From: Candidatus Alkanophagales archaeon
GTDB taxonomy: Archaea > Halobacteriota > Syntropharchaeia > Alkanophagales > B39-G2
Assembly: GCA_003661185.1 (NCBI GenBank)
Contig: QMVQ01000104.1
Span: forward strand, 1 to 6,117
Direction of reading: 5' to 3'
DNA length: 6,117 nucleotides
Part shown: one piece after another, positions 1 to 5,615 of the stretch
Layout: each line of letters begins with the position of its first letter
Numbering within the stretch: position 1 is the first letter of the stretch
Program-made: the position numbers and the translations under genes
The notes under the pieces: generated by a model
Told to the model about the DNA's origin: nothing
The model's database searches: none
Seen by the model: only the letters and a program-made list of their open reading frames with translations

Positions 1-525
1 GTGAGAGTTGCCGTCGGTTCAAATAACCCTGTAAAGATAAAGGCTGTGGAGCGGGCGTTCTCGCACTTCTACAATGCCGTCGTGGAGAGCGTCGCAGCGC
101 CTTCCGGCGTCTCCCGCCAACCTCTCGGTGACGACACTATAAAGGGTGCGGTGAACAGGGCGACGTTCGCATTAAAGGCGACTGCGTCGGACCTCGGTGT
201 CGGCATCGAGGCAGGGCTCTTCCCAGTGCACGGCACGCTCACTGGCTACGTCGACGTCCAATGGTGTGCCATCGCCGACCGCTATGGCAGAATCACGCTC
301 GGTTGCGGTCCGGGCTTCGAGCACCCGCCACCCATCATAAGGAGGGTGCTTGAGGGCGTTGAGGTTGGAGACGCTATGGAAACGCTCACTGGCATCAGGG
401 ACATAGGAGCGAACATCGGCGCCGTCGGCTTCCTCACGAAAAGCATTCTCACACGAGAGACGATCACTGAGCATTGCGTCCTCATGGCACTTATCCCAAG
501 GATAAACAAGGAATTGTATTGGTGA
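1..525 (+). CDS. Inosine/xanthosine triphosphatase, DUF84 (YjjX-like) family
   Basis: Predicted house-cleaning nucleotidase that hydrolyses deaminated purine triphosphates (ITP, XTP) so that they do not enter nucleic acids. It is a cytosolic protein of 174 aa, the usual length for this family. The GTG at base 1 is probably the true start, because the family N-terminus begins exactly here: a short beta strand followed by GSNNPVK (residues 6-12), the phosphate-binding signature. Other conserved pieces are the SRQPLGDDTIKGAVNRA-like helix (38-54), GIEAG (68-72) and GAVGFLT (140-146) followed by R152. The family is distinct from Ham1/RdgB (MJ0226 type), which has SxNxxK and a different core. Any ribosome binding site lies outside the window. 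It runs in the same direction as dnaG but with a 178-nt gap, so co-transcription is uncertain. The family call is strong; substrate preference is inferred from family. Confidence 0.88.
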   Translation: MRVAVGSNNPVKIKAVERAFSHFYNAVVESVAAPSGVSRQPLGDDTIKGAVNRATFALKATASDLGVGIEAGLFPVHGTLTGYVDVQWCAIADRYGRITLGCGPGFEHPPPIIRRVLEGVEVGDAMETLTGIRDIGANIGAVGFLTKSILTRETITEHCVLMALIPRINKELYW

Positions 526-535
526 GTATTGGTGC
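516..535 (+). repeat. 9-nt tandem direct repeat at the DUF84 stop codon
   Basis: GTATTGGTG occurs at 516-524 and again at 526-534, one base apart. The first copy covers the last codons and most of the TGA stop of the DUF84 gene. It looks like a small slippage duplication; no function is apparent. Confidence 0.5.
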
Positions 536-633
536 CCCCTATGCTCTTTTGCGCATCCCGCTCGGCTCAATAATACCTACCGCTGCGGTGTAGTCTTGCC
601 ATCCTGCAACAAACCGCCCCAGCGGCTTTTAGT

Positions 634-650
634 AAAGAATTTATTACACA
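634..650 (+). promoter_or_regulatory. Possible TATA box for dnaG-mre11
   Basis: The A/T-rich stretch AAAGAATTTATTACAC lies in otherwise GC-rich intergenic DNA. It is 55-70 nt upstream of the corrected dnaG TTG start. A TATA box here would put transcription start near 668-675 and leave a leader of roughly 30 nt carrying the ribosome binding site. The match to the archaeal TATA consensus is only moderate and no clear BRE is seen. Confidence 0.33.
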
Positions 651-690
651 AATACAAACAGAAAATTAAAACCAGATGTTCATCTCCTCT

Positions 691-697
691 GGGAGGG
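691..697 (+). promoter_or_regulatory. Ribosome binding site that sets the dnaG start
   Basis: GGGAGGG lies 6 nt before the TTG at 704. It is the only good Shine-Dalgarno match in the open frame upstream of the conserved protein, and it decides between TTG 704 and the farther upstream TTG 596. Confidence 0.75.
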
Positions 698-703
698 TTT
701 GAA

Positions 704-1945
704 TTGCAGGATATTGATACCACGAAATACGTCATTCACGCTAACATCCATGCTGAGGGCGTGGTTGAGAAATCGGACGTCATAGGCGCAATATTCGGAC
801 AGACCGAGGGGTTGCTCGGCGACGAGCTCGACCTCAGGGACCTGCAGCGGAGCGGACGCATAGGCAGAATAGAGGTGAATATCGAGTCGAGGGGCGGGAA
901 GTCCAGCGGCACCATCGAAATACCCTCAAGCCTCGACAAGGTCGAAACCGCAATACTGGCGGCGGCACTTGAGACCATCGAGCGGGTTGGCCCCTGCATC
1001 GCCCGCATTTCCGTCACGAGAATCGAGGACGTGCGGGAGACGAAGAGAAAGAGAATAGTGAACCGGGCGAAGCACCTCTTGCGGGAGAAATTTGACGAGG
1101 GCGTTGATAGTCAAGAACTGATGGAAGAAGTGAAGCAGTCGTTAAGAGTCGAAGAGGTTACATACTACAAAGGCTTGCCAGCAGGTCCCAACATCGAGGA
1201 CTCCGACGCCATCATCATCGTGGAGGGGCGGGCTGACGTCATAAACCTGCTGAAATACGGCATCAAGAACGTGATAGCCGTCGAGGGCACGAACATTCCG
1301 CCTGTAATAAGTAAGCTCTGCAAGACGAAAACTGCTACCGCTTTCATAGACGGCGACCGTGGTGGCGAGCTGCTTCTGAAAGAGCTTATGCAGGTCGCAG
1401 ACATCGACTACGTCGCAGTTGCGCCCGAAGGGAAGGGCGTGGAGGAATTGTCATACAAGGAAGTAATGAAGGCGCTACGCAACAAGACGCCAATAGAGCA
1501 GCTTGAATACCTCAGGGGGCGAAGGCTGCAGAGACGTAGGCGGGAGGAGTTTGTGGGGTTTGAGGTTTGGGAGCCTCAGGAAAACGATGCAGGCATGAAA
1601 GCCGACGTTACGCCTGCAGCAGCGACGGCAGCAATGGCAGCGACGGTTGCAGAAAAACGGCTGAGCTTCAGCGAGCACTTAAGAGAGCTGAACGGCACTT
1701 TTAACGCAAGATTCCTTGACGCCGCCGGGAATGTCGTTCGAGAGGTGGCGGTGCGGGACCTCGTCGAAGAGCTGAAGAGCGCTGACGCTGCAGTCAAAGG
1801 CATCGTCTTCGACGGTGTGGTCACGCAACGCATCGTGGATATAGCTGCGGAGAAAAACTTAGAATACATAGTCGGCATGAAGCTCGGTAGTGTCGTGAAG
1901 GTTCCCGTCTCGCTAAAAATCATGACGAGTGCTGACTTGAAATGA
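704..1945 (+). CDS. dnaG: Archaeal DnaG-type primase / exosome-associated Toprim protein
   Basis: Archaeal DnaG homologue of 413 aa. In archaea this protein has limited primase activity and is also a stable subunit of the RNA exosome. I chose TTG 704, not the open frame from TTG 596. Family members begin at about DTTKYVIHA, which is residues 5-13 here, and GGGAGGG sits 6 nt upstream; the extra 36 residues are basic and unlike the family. The N-terminal domain (about 1-115) contains the conserved GAIFGQTEGLLGDELDLRDL block. A helical stretch follows, then a Toprim domain (about 167-245) with the catalytic glutamate in VEGRADV (E174) and the acidic pair in IDGDRGG (D216, D218). Next come an Arg-rich segment (271-282), an Ala-rich linker (304-317) and the C-terminal domain. 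There is no bacterial zinc-binding domain, as expected. The stop overlaps the mre11 start (ATGA), so the two are probably translationally coupled. Confidence 0.93.
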   Translation: MQDIDTTKYVIHANIHAEGVVEKSDVIGAIFGQTEGLLGDELDLRDLQRSGRIGRIEVNIESRGGKSSGTIEIPSSLDKVETAILAAALETIERVGPCIARISVTRIEDVRETKRKRIVNRAKHLLREKFDEGVDSQELMEEVKQSLRVEEVTYYKGLPAGPNIEDSDAIIIVEGRADVINLLKYGIKNVIAVEGTNIPPVISKLCKTKTATAFIDGDRGGELLLKELMQVADIDYVAVAPEGKGVEELSYKEVMKALRNKTPIEQLEYLRGRRLQRRRREEFVGFEVWEPQENDAGMKADVTPAAATAAMAATVAEKRLSFSEHLRELNGTFNARFLDAAGNVVREVAVRDLVEELKSADAAVKGIVFDGVVTQRIVDIAAEKNLEYIVGMKLGSVVKVPVSLKIMTSADLK

Positions 1946-3093
1946 GGCTCGCGCACATCTCAGACACGCACCTCGGCTTCAGGCAGTATAACCTGGAAGA
2001 GCGAGAGCAGGACTTCTACGACGCTTTCGCCGAGGCTGTCGAGAGAGCTTTGGAAGAGCGTGTTGCTGCATTCATACACGCCGGCGACCTCTTCGACACG
2101 CCACAGCCGCCGATACGTGCGCTGCACGTGTTCAAAAATTGCATCCGTCGTATAAGGGATGCCGGCGTGCGGTTTTATGCGGTGCTTGGCGATCACGACA
2201 CGCCGAAACGCCGAGGCATGCCGCCGCATACCCTTTTTGACATCCACATCCTCGGCACGAACGGAACGCTGCAGCATACCATCCTGCGTGAAAGCGGCGA
2301 GGAAGTGCTGCTGGCGGGCATTTCGAACTTGAAGGGCAGGAGAGTGCAAAATCTTAATGAGGAGCTGAGAAAGTTCGACCGCTTGGCAAGCGGCTACGAA
2401 AACGCAGTGCTCGTAGCACATCAAGCCGTGAAACGATTTTTACCGTTTGAGGGAGCTTACGAGCTTGAAGACGAGTCTTTACCTAAGCTCGCAACCTACT
2501 ACGCCTTCGGGCACATACACGCAAGGACCACGCTCAATTTCGGCAGGGGGCTGTTTGCATATGCGGGCTCCACAGAAATAACAAGCAGGGACGAAATTCC
2601 TGTCTGGGAGGAACGCGGGAAAGGCTTTTTCATCGTTGACGTCGAGCGTGGCGGAGTTGATGTCCATAGCATTAACCTCGATATAAGACCGCAGGTGAAC
2701 GTGAATGTCAGGGCTGACGCATTAGAAGAGGTGCTTAAAGTGCTCGCAGCTCACAGGAAGAAACCAGTTCTACATGTGCTCGTCGAGACCGAACGGGAAA
2801 ATAAGACCTTTATCGTCGAACGGCTCAAGAAGCTCGTCTCTGGCAAAGTCCTGTATCTACGTCCCCTCTTTGTAACAAAAAATGTGCAAGAGAGAGTTAT
2901 AAAAGTGAAAGAAAGCGACAAAGAAGATATGATAAAACAGTTTTTGTCTACACTTTTAAAGGATGAAACACTTGTGCAACTCTCCATGGAACTTTATATG
3001 AGACTTTCCGAAAATGACATCAATGCGGCGCTCGCCGAGGCAGACGAGTCCTTTAAGAGCATGCTGTCCCGTAAACAACTTATAAATCCGTAG
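1942..3093 (+). CDS. mre11: Mre11-family DNA double-strand-break repair nuclease
   Basis: Metal-dependent phosphoesterase of 383 aa that with Rad50 resects DNA ends (endonuclease and 3'-5' exonuclease). The calcineurin-like phosphodiesterase motifs are all present: DTH (D8, H10), GDLFD (D49), GDHD (D84, H85), AHQ (H160) and GHIH (H191, H193). H85 would be the catalytic acid. Motif III usually reads GNH, so the metal-bridging Asn is Asp84 here. The capping domain follows at about 240-320. The C-terminal 60 residues are helical and charged, where Rad50 contacts usually lie. ATG 1942 overlaps the dnaG TGA by 4 nt and has no good Shine-Dalgarno of its own, so coupling to dnaG is likely. Archaeal mre11 is commonly next to rad50, but here a tRNA gene follows. 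The family is secure; partner and activity are inferred. Confidence 0.93.
   Translation: MRLAHISDTHLGFRQYNLEEREQDFYDAFAEAVERALEERVAAFIHAGDLFDTPQPPIRALHVFKNCIRRIRDAGVRFYAVLGDHDTPKRRGMPPHTLFDIHILGTNGTLQHTILRESGEEVLLAGISNLKGRRVQNLNEELRKFDRLASGYENAVLVAHQAVKRFLPFEGAYELEDESLPKLATYYAFGHIHARTTLNFGRGLFAYAGSTEITSRDEIPVWEERGKGFFIVDVERGGVDVHSINLDIRPQVNVNVRADALEEVLKVLAAHRKKPVLHVLVETERENKTFIVERLKKLVSGKVLYLRPLFVTKNVQERVIKVKESDKEDMIKQFLSTLLKDETLVQLSMELYMRLSENDINAALAEADESFKSMLSRKQLINP
3080..3087 (+). promoter_or_regulatory. TATA box of tRNA-Arg, inside the 3' end of mre11
   Basis: TTATAAAT with A-rich sequence just upstream (AAACAAC, possible BRE). Its centre is 22-25 bp before the mature tRNA 5' end, the standard archaeal spacing. 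It overlaps the last codons of mre11, so the tRNA promoter is embedded in that gene. Confidence 0.65.
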
Positions 3094-3105
3094 CTCATAA
3101 TGTGT

Positions 3106-3178
3106 GGGGTCGTGGGGTAGCGGACTATCCTAGCGGGCTTCGGACCCGCTGACCTGGGTTCAAATCCCAGCGACTCCG
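3106..3178 (+). tRNA. tRNA-Arg (anticodon TCG)
   Basis: A complete 73-nt cloverleaf can be folded by eye. The acceptor stem is GGGGTCG (3106-3112) with CGACTCC (3171-3177), seven pairs including one G-U. The D arm has GGG/TCC pairing and the G18-G19 pair. The anticodon stem is GCGGG/CCCGC (3133-3137, 3145-3149) around loop CTTCGGA, giving anticodon TCG at 3140-3142. The T stem is CTGGG/CCCAG with loop TTCAAAT (3159-3165). The discriminator is G3178 and CCA is not encoded. A in the D loop after GG (position 20) and C35 agree with arginine identity. It would read CGA codons, and by wobble other CGN codons. There is no intron. Confidence 0.93.
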
Positions 3179-3390
3179 CTCTTATATTATTTCAGACTTA
3201 GATTGCTCCAAGAAAATATTTGTATGTCTGCAGCCATTGCGAGAGGAGAAGCGGACCCGAGAGCTGCTCAGTAAGCCGGGTGGCGAACTGGAGAGCAATA
3301 GGAGTTTGTGGATTCATAAGATGGATTGGGGGAGACGGGGTAGTTAGTTAATTTTCATACTTTGAGGTTGTAGAAATATGTTAAACGAGC

Positions 3391-3409
3391 CCAGAGCTAT
3401 AAGCTCTGG
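3391..3409 (+). repeat. Perfect 8-bp inverted repeat, 3-nt loop
   Basis: CCAGAGCT (3391-3398) and AGCTCTGG (3402-3409) flank ATA. The hairpin falls in the tnpB remnant, upstream of its right-end hairpin. There is no T-run after it, so it is not a typical terminator. Confidence 0.6.
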
Positions 3410-3493
3410 CAGGGGCTATGGTGAGCTGGCCCGGACACGCCGTGAAGCCAAAGCTCCGGAGCGGTGCGCCTTAGTTCGACGGAGAGACTTAAG

Positions 3494-3522
3494 CTCCCGA
3501 CTTCGGTCGTGGAGTAGCTTAC
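3494..3522 (+). other. UUCG-capped terminal hairpin plus AGCTTAC: omega-RNA-like right end
   Basis: CTCC-CGAC (3494-3501), tetraloop TTCG (3502-3505), and GTCG-(T)-GGAG (3506-3514) form an 8-bp stem with one bulged base. AGCTTAC follows (3516-3522). The pattern of a stable hairpin right before A-G-(T/C)-T-(C/T)-A-C is typical of the right end of tnpB elements, where the 3' scaffold of the omega RNA ends and the guide begins. Confidence 0.5.
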
Positions 3523-3580
3523 CAACTTTTCCCGAACCCCACAAACCAAGCGTTGAGTTGCCGCTTACCCCTGCGGCTGC

Positions 3581-4738
3581 TTAAACAAACGGATTTTTCC
3601 ACTGCTTCACCACTTCTGCAACCTCAGGGCGCATGATTTCGGGCGGCGGCGTTTCCCCTCGCATTAGCATCTCTCTGAGCCTCGTGCCGCTGAAGCTCGT
3701 GTGGAACTCCTTGCCGTGCGGGCATATCTTCTCGTTGACTACCGTCATACACTTGCGACAGTAAAAGAATGATTTGAAGAAAACGGGAACGATGCCGAGG
3801 TCTGGAAATTCGCTGAAAATTTCCTGGGCGGCGTAAGGCTCGTAGTAGGAGCCGACGCCAGCGTGGTCACGCCCGACGATGAAATGCGTGCAGCCAAAGT
3901 TTTTCCTGACGATTGCATGGTGTATAGCTTCTCTCGGACCGGCGTAGCGCATTTCCATCGGCAGTATGCTCATAACTGCATTTTCCTTCAAGTAATAGTT
4001 ACGAAGGAGCGCCTCGTAGGCTGCGAGAATCACTTCGTCTTTGAAGTCCCCACTTTTCTTCTTTCCAATGACCGGGTTTATGAAGATGCCATCAACGAAG
4101 GTGAGCGCCGTCTTCTGCACGTATTCATGACCAAGGTGCGGCACGTTCCTTGTCTGGAAACCAGCAACGCTCCGCCAGCCTCGCTCCTTGAACAACACCC
4201 TTGTCTCCACGGGTCGCAAGTAAAATCTTGAAAACGGCGGCTCCACTTTCCCGAACATCTCGATGCTGCCCCCCAGCAGACACTCTCCAAGCCTATAAAC
4301 CTTAGTGACGCCAGGATGCGCCTTGTCCGTCGTAAGAAAAACTTTTTCCGCAAATTCGCCCTTGTCGTAGCCATAAATGCTTTCGACATGCATCAGAGCG
4401 ACCTCACGCCCGCCGGCGTCGCAGAGCGTCAGCGTGTCTCCATCTCGGAGTTCGAGACGCCTACGCTCGTCCTCCGAAATGTCAAGAACTATGGGGATTG
4501 TCCAAGGCGTGTCATCGGCGAGCCTCTTCTCATAAAGCACGTTCTCAAAGTCACTCTCGCATAAAAATCCCTTTAAAGGGCTGTAAATGCCGTGCGCAAT
4601 GTTCCTTAAGTCGCTTAAAAGCTCCTCGCCCAACTTTAACCTTGGCAGCTCCTTGGCTTCTCTCTCCGCAGCTTCCTTTTGCCTGCCGCTCAGCGCTCTG
4701 TTCACGAGCCGTCCGCCGTGCGGCTTCGGAAGCGACAT
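3581..4738 (-). CDS. sat: ATP sulfurylase (sulfate adenylyltransferase)
   Basis: Cytosolic enzyme catalysing ATP + sulfate to APS + PPi, the entry step of sulfate assimilation or dissimilation; it can run in reverse. The length is 385 aa from ATG 4738, preferred over the in-frame TTG 4753 because GGTGA lies 4 nt upstream of the ATG. An N-terminal PUA-like domain is followed by the catalytic domain. This has QTRNVPHLGHE (from Q195; HxxH at H201 and H204), the MRYAGPREAIHHA block, the GRDHAGVG loop (from G289) and FSGTRLR (349-355). A zinc site CRKC...CPH (C327, C330, C339, H341) matches the one in the Thermus and archaeal enzymes. There is no APS kinase domain and the frame is intact. It is second in an operon with the ribbon-helix-helix gene, 17 nt after it. 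No APS reductase or kinase is visible, so assimilatory versus dissimilatory use cannot be told. Confidence 0.96.
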   Translation of the reverse strand: MSLPKPHGGRLVNRALSGRQKEAAEREAKELPRLKLGEELLSDLRNIAHGIYSPLKGFLCESDFENVLYEKRLADDTPWTIPIVLDISEDERRRLELRDGDTLTLCDAGGREVALMHVESIYGYDKGEFAEKVFLTTDKAHPGVTKVYRLGECLLGGSIEMFGKVEPPFSRFYLRPVETRVLFKERGWRSVAGFQTRNVPHLGHEYVQKTALTFVDGIFINPVIGKKKSGDFKDEVILAAYEALLRNYYLKENAVMSILPMEMRYAGPREAIHHAIVRKNFGCTHFIVGRDHAGVGSYYEPYAAQEIFSEFPDLGIVPVFFKSFFYCRKCMTVVNEKICPHGKEFHTSFSGTRLREMLMRGETPPPEIMRPEVAEVVKQWKNPFV

Positions 4739-4742
4739 GCCC

Positions 4743-4747
4743 TCACC
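4743..4747 (-). promoter_or_regulatory. Ribosome binding site of sat
   Basis: On the minus strand GGTGA, matching the anti-16S GGAGGUGAU, sits 4 nt before ATG 4738. It lies inside the short gap after the upstream gene's stop. It favours ATG 4738 over TTG 4753. Confidence 0.6.
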
Positions 4748-4755
4748 TGCCAACT

Positions 4756-4986
4756 TTAGTCAAGATAGCCAAGCGCCTTTAACCGCTCTTTCACCTTCTC
4801 CTCGTCCTCCTCGGAAAATGGCACTTCCTCCTCTTCCTCCTCCTCCACGACCTCCCGCAGCACATACGTCACGTATGAGGCGACGGACGTGAATTCCGTC
4901 CCTTTAATCCGCTCTTCTATCTTTTTGAACAACGACGCAGGTATGGAAACCGTCTTGAATTTCTCCTCCTTCTCTTTTTCGCCCAT
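4756..4986 (-). CDS. Ribbon-helix-helix (CopG-like) small acidic protein, sat operon partner
   Basis: Small protein of 76 aa. Residues 10-47 fit a ribbon-helix-helix fold: a short strand (FKTVSIP, 10-16), helix A (about 17-28), a G-T turn, and helix B (TSVASYVTYVLREVV, 33-47). The tail has seven Glu in a row (48-54), then the charged segment FSEEDEEKVKERLKALGYLD (57-76). Such domains usually dimerise and bind DNA through the strand pair. This one could regulate its own operon, or act as a small partner of Sat, since its tail is very acidic; that is inference. The ATG has GAGGTGG 4-5 nt upstream. Sat follows 17 nt after its stop, so the two genes are almost certainly co-transcribed. I recall similar CopG-like genes beside sulfate-activation genes elsewhere, but cannot verify it here. 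Confidence 0.82.
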   Translation of the reverse strand: MGEKEKEEKFKTVSIPASLFKKIEERIKGTEFTSVASYVTYVLREVVEEEEEEEVPFSEEDEEKVKERLKALGYLD

Positions 4987-4990
4987 ATTT

Positions 4991-4997
4991 CCACCTC
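4991..4997 (-). promoter_or_regulatory. Ribosome binding site of the ribbon-helix-helix gene
   Basis: Minus-strand GAGGTGG, close to the GGAGGUGAU consensus, 4 nt before ATG 4986. It supports this start. Confidence 0.7.
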
Positions 4998-5046
4998 GTC
5001 ATCTTGTCAGCTCTTAGACTTGGCGTCGCCGCTCCAACAACGTTCC

Positions 5047-5058
5047 ATTTTAAATTAT
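5047..5058 (-). promoter_or_regulatory. Possible TATA box of the sat operon
   Basis: On the minus strand ATAATTTAAAAT lies about 60-70 nt before ATG 4986. It would place transcription start around 5022-5028 and give a leader of about 40 nt. A second A/T stretch at 5064-5073 is an alternative. No obvious operator palindrome for the ribbon-helix-helix protein was seen beside it. Confidence 0.3.
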
Positions 5059-5081
5059 CAAGGGATATTTAACTTTGTTGC

Positions 5082-5093
5082 CGGGAAGTCCCG
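5082..5093 (+). repeat. Short hairpin, candidate left-end structure of the second tnpB element
   Basis: CGGG (5082-5085) and CCCG (5090-5093) flank AAGT, about 65 nt before the tnpB remnant start. IS605-group left ends carry a small hairpin, so this may mark the left end. An A/T-rich ATTTAAC (5067-5073) just upstream could be the target motif. This is weak evidence. Confidence 0.3.
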
Positions 5094-5377
5094 TGAGAGT
5101 GGGGAGGAGAGCCGCCCATAACTCATCTATGTTCAGAAAAAACATGGAGGAGCAAGATGCTTAGTTACAGATTCGGATTATATCTCTCAAAGACCTCCGA
5201 GCGAATACTAAGCGAGCCCCCTGAGCTCTGCCGCCGCGGCTCTACAATCGTCCGTTCATGGAAATCGAGACGGCTAAGAAGTATGGAAAAAGTTAACGCC
5301 GAGAGAGACGCAGTCGTTGACTGTGAATCCGGTGGATGCTTCCAAAAGGACCAAGAGAGATGCAGATTTTAAATCAA

Positions 5378-5408
5378 CTCATTTAAAAAAAGAAGAAGAA
5401 AAAATGAG
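5378..5408 (+). repeat. Homopurine A/G tract flanked by a 7-bp inverted repeat
   Basis: CTCATTT (5378-5384) and AAATGAG (5402-5408) flank 17 nt made only of A and G. The tract lies exactly where the N-terminal and C-terminal halves of the tnpB fossil meet, so it may mark the deletion junction. Confidence 0.5.
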
Positions 5409-5582
5409 GGGGGCAGGTAGAGCAGTTATAAAAGTAAACTCAAGAGGCACATCGGAAGGATTATCCTTAGACCCCAAGAGGTTACATTTCAGCTAAACAG
5501 GATATAAGATTCGGAGCTGGAGCAGCTCTAAGATGCCTGTGGAGCGGGGGTCGCTACGCCTCGTAACCGCAAAAGCGATTGG

Positions 5583-5601
5583 CGAGGGGCAAGTCCCCTC
5601 G
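5583..5601 (+). repeat. Perfect 7-bp inverted repeat in the tnpB 3' end
   Basis: CGAGGGG (5583-5589) and CCCCTCG (5595-5601) flank a 5-nt loop. This stem is part of the structured 3' end of the element, one hairpin upstream of the terminal one. Confidence 0.6.
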
Positions 5602-5615
5602 TGATGAAGCAGGAA

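Larger units (their letters stand above)
3207..3522 (+). pseudogene. Decayed 3' part of an IS605/IS1341-type tnpB (zinc-finger type)
   Basis: This gene-free stretch after the tRNA carries pieces of a TnpB C-terminus in more than one frame. CSHCERRSGP (3229-3258) matches the first half of the TnpB zinc finger, normally a CSxCG block followed by RSGP. WRAIGVCGF (3289-3315) sits where the second Cys pair (WxCxxCG) is expected, but one Cys is lost and the spacing is off. RNML (3372-3383) resembles the end of the RuvC-III motif (DxNAARNIL). The frame from ATG 3378 then reads a GYGELARTRREAKAPERC-like tail common after that motif. Everything ends in a hairpin and AGCTTAC, like the right end of such elements. 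No N-terminus or RuvC-I/II is present. The reading is by motif memory, not alignment, so it is likely but unproven; an unrelated structured RNA is the alternative. Confidence 0.55.

Noticed and set aside
172..570. 132-aa minus-strand ORF opposite the DUF84 gene
   Set aside because: It is the antisense shadow of a well-conserved gene; its translation shows no family resemblance and no ribosome binding site was seen.
1576..1956. 126-aa minus-strand ORF opposite the dnaG 3' end
   Set aside because: Low-complexity Ser/Thr/Ala translation mirroring the Ala-rich linker of DnaG on the other strand.
1960..2424. 154-aa minus-strand ORF opposite mre11
   Set aside because: Antisense shadow of the phosphoesterase domain, with no recognisable protein features.
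3179..3580. RNase P RNA, SRP RNA or a CRISPR array in the structured gap
   Set aside because: None of the conserved RNase P or SRP core segments were seen and there are no regularly spaced repeats; the TnpB remnant explains the structure better.
3378..3584. 68-aa plus-strand ORF as a real gene
   Set aside because: Arg-rich translation without a ribosome binding site. It coincides with the TnpB-like tail and the right-end hairpin, so I treat it as part of the fossil.
3863..4231. 122-aa plus-strand ORF inside sat
   Set aside because: Antisense to the catalytic domain of an intact ATP sulfurylase.
4587..4892. 101-aa Pro/Ser-rich plus-strand ORF opposite sat and the ribbon-helix-helix gene
   Set aside because: Its proline run is the antisense of the Glu codons of the minus-strand gene; it is an artefact.
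5157..5372. 71-aa ORF as an intact small gene
   Set aside because: It has a good ribosome binding site and start, but only its first 27 residues match TnpB; the rest is out of frame, so it is a truncated relic.
5425..5434. TATA-like GTTATAAAAG as a promoter for the radical SAM gene
   Set aside because: It encodes the conserved AVIKV of the tnpB fossil and would leave a leader over 220 nt long, so coincidence is more likely.
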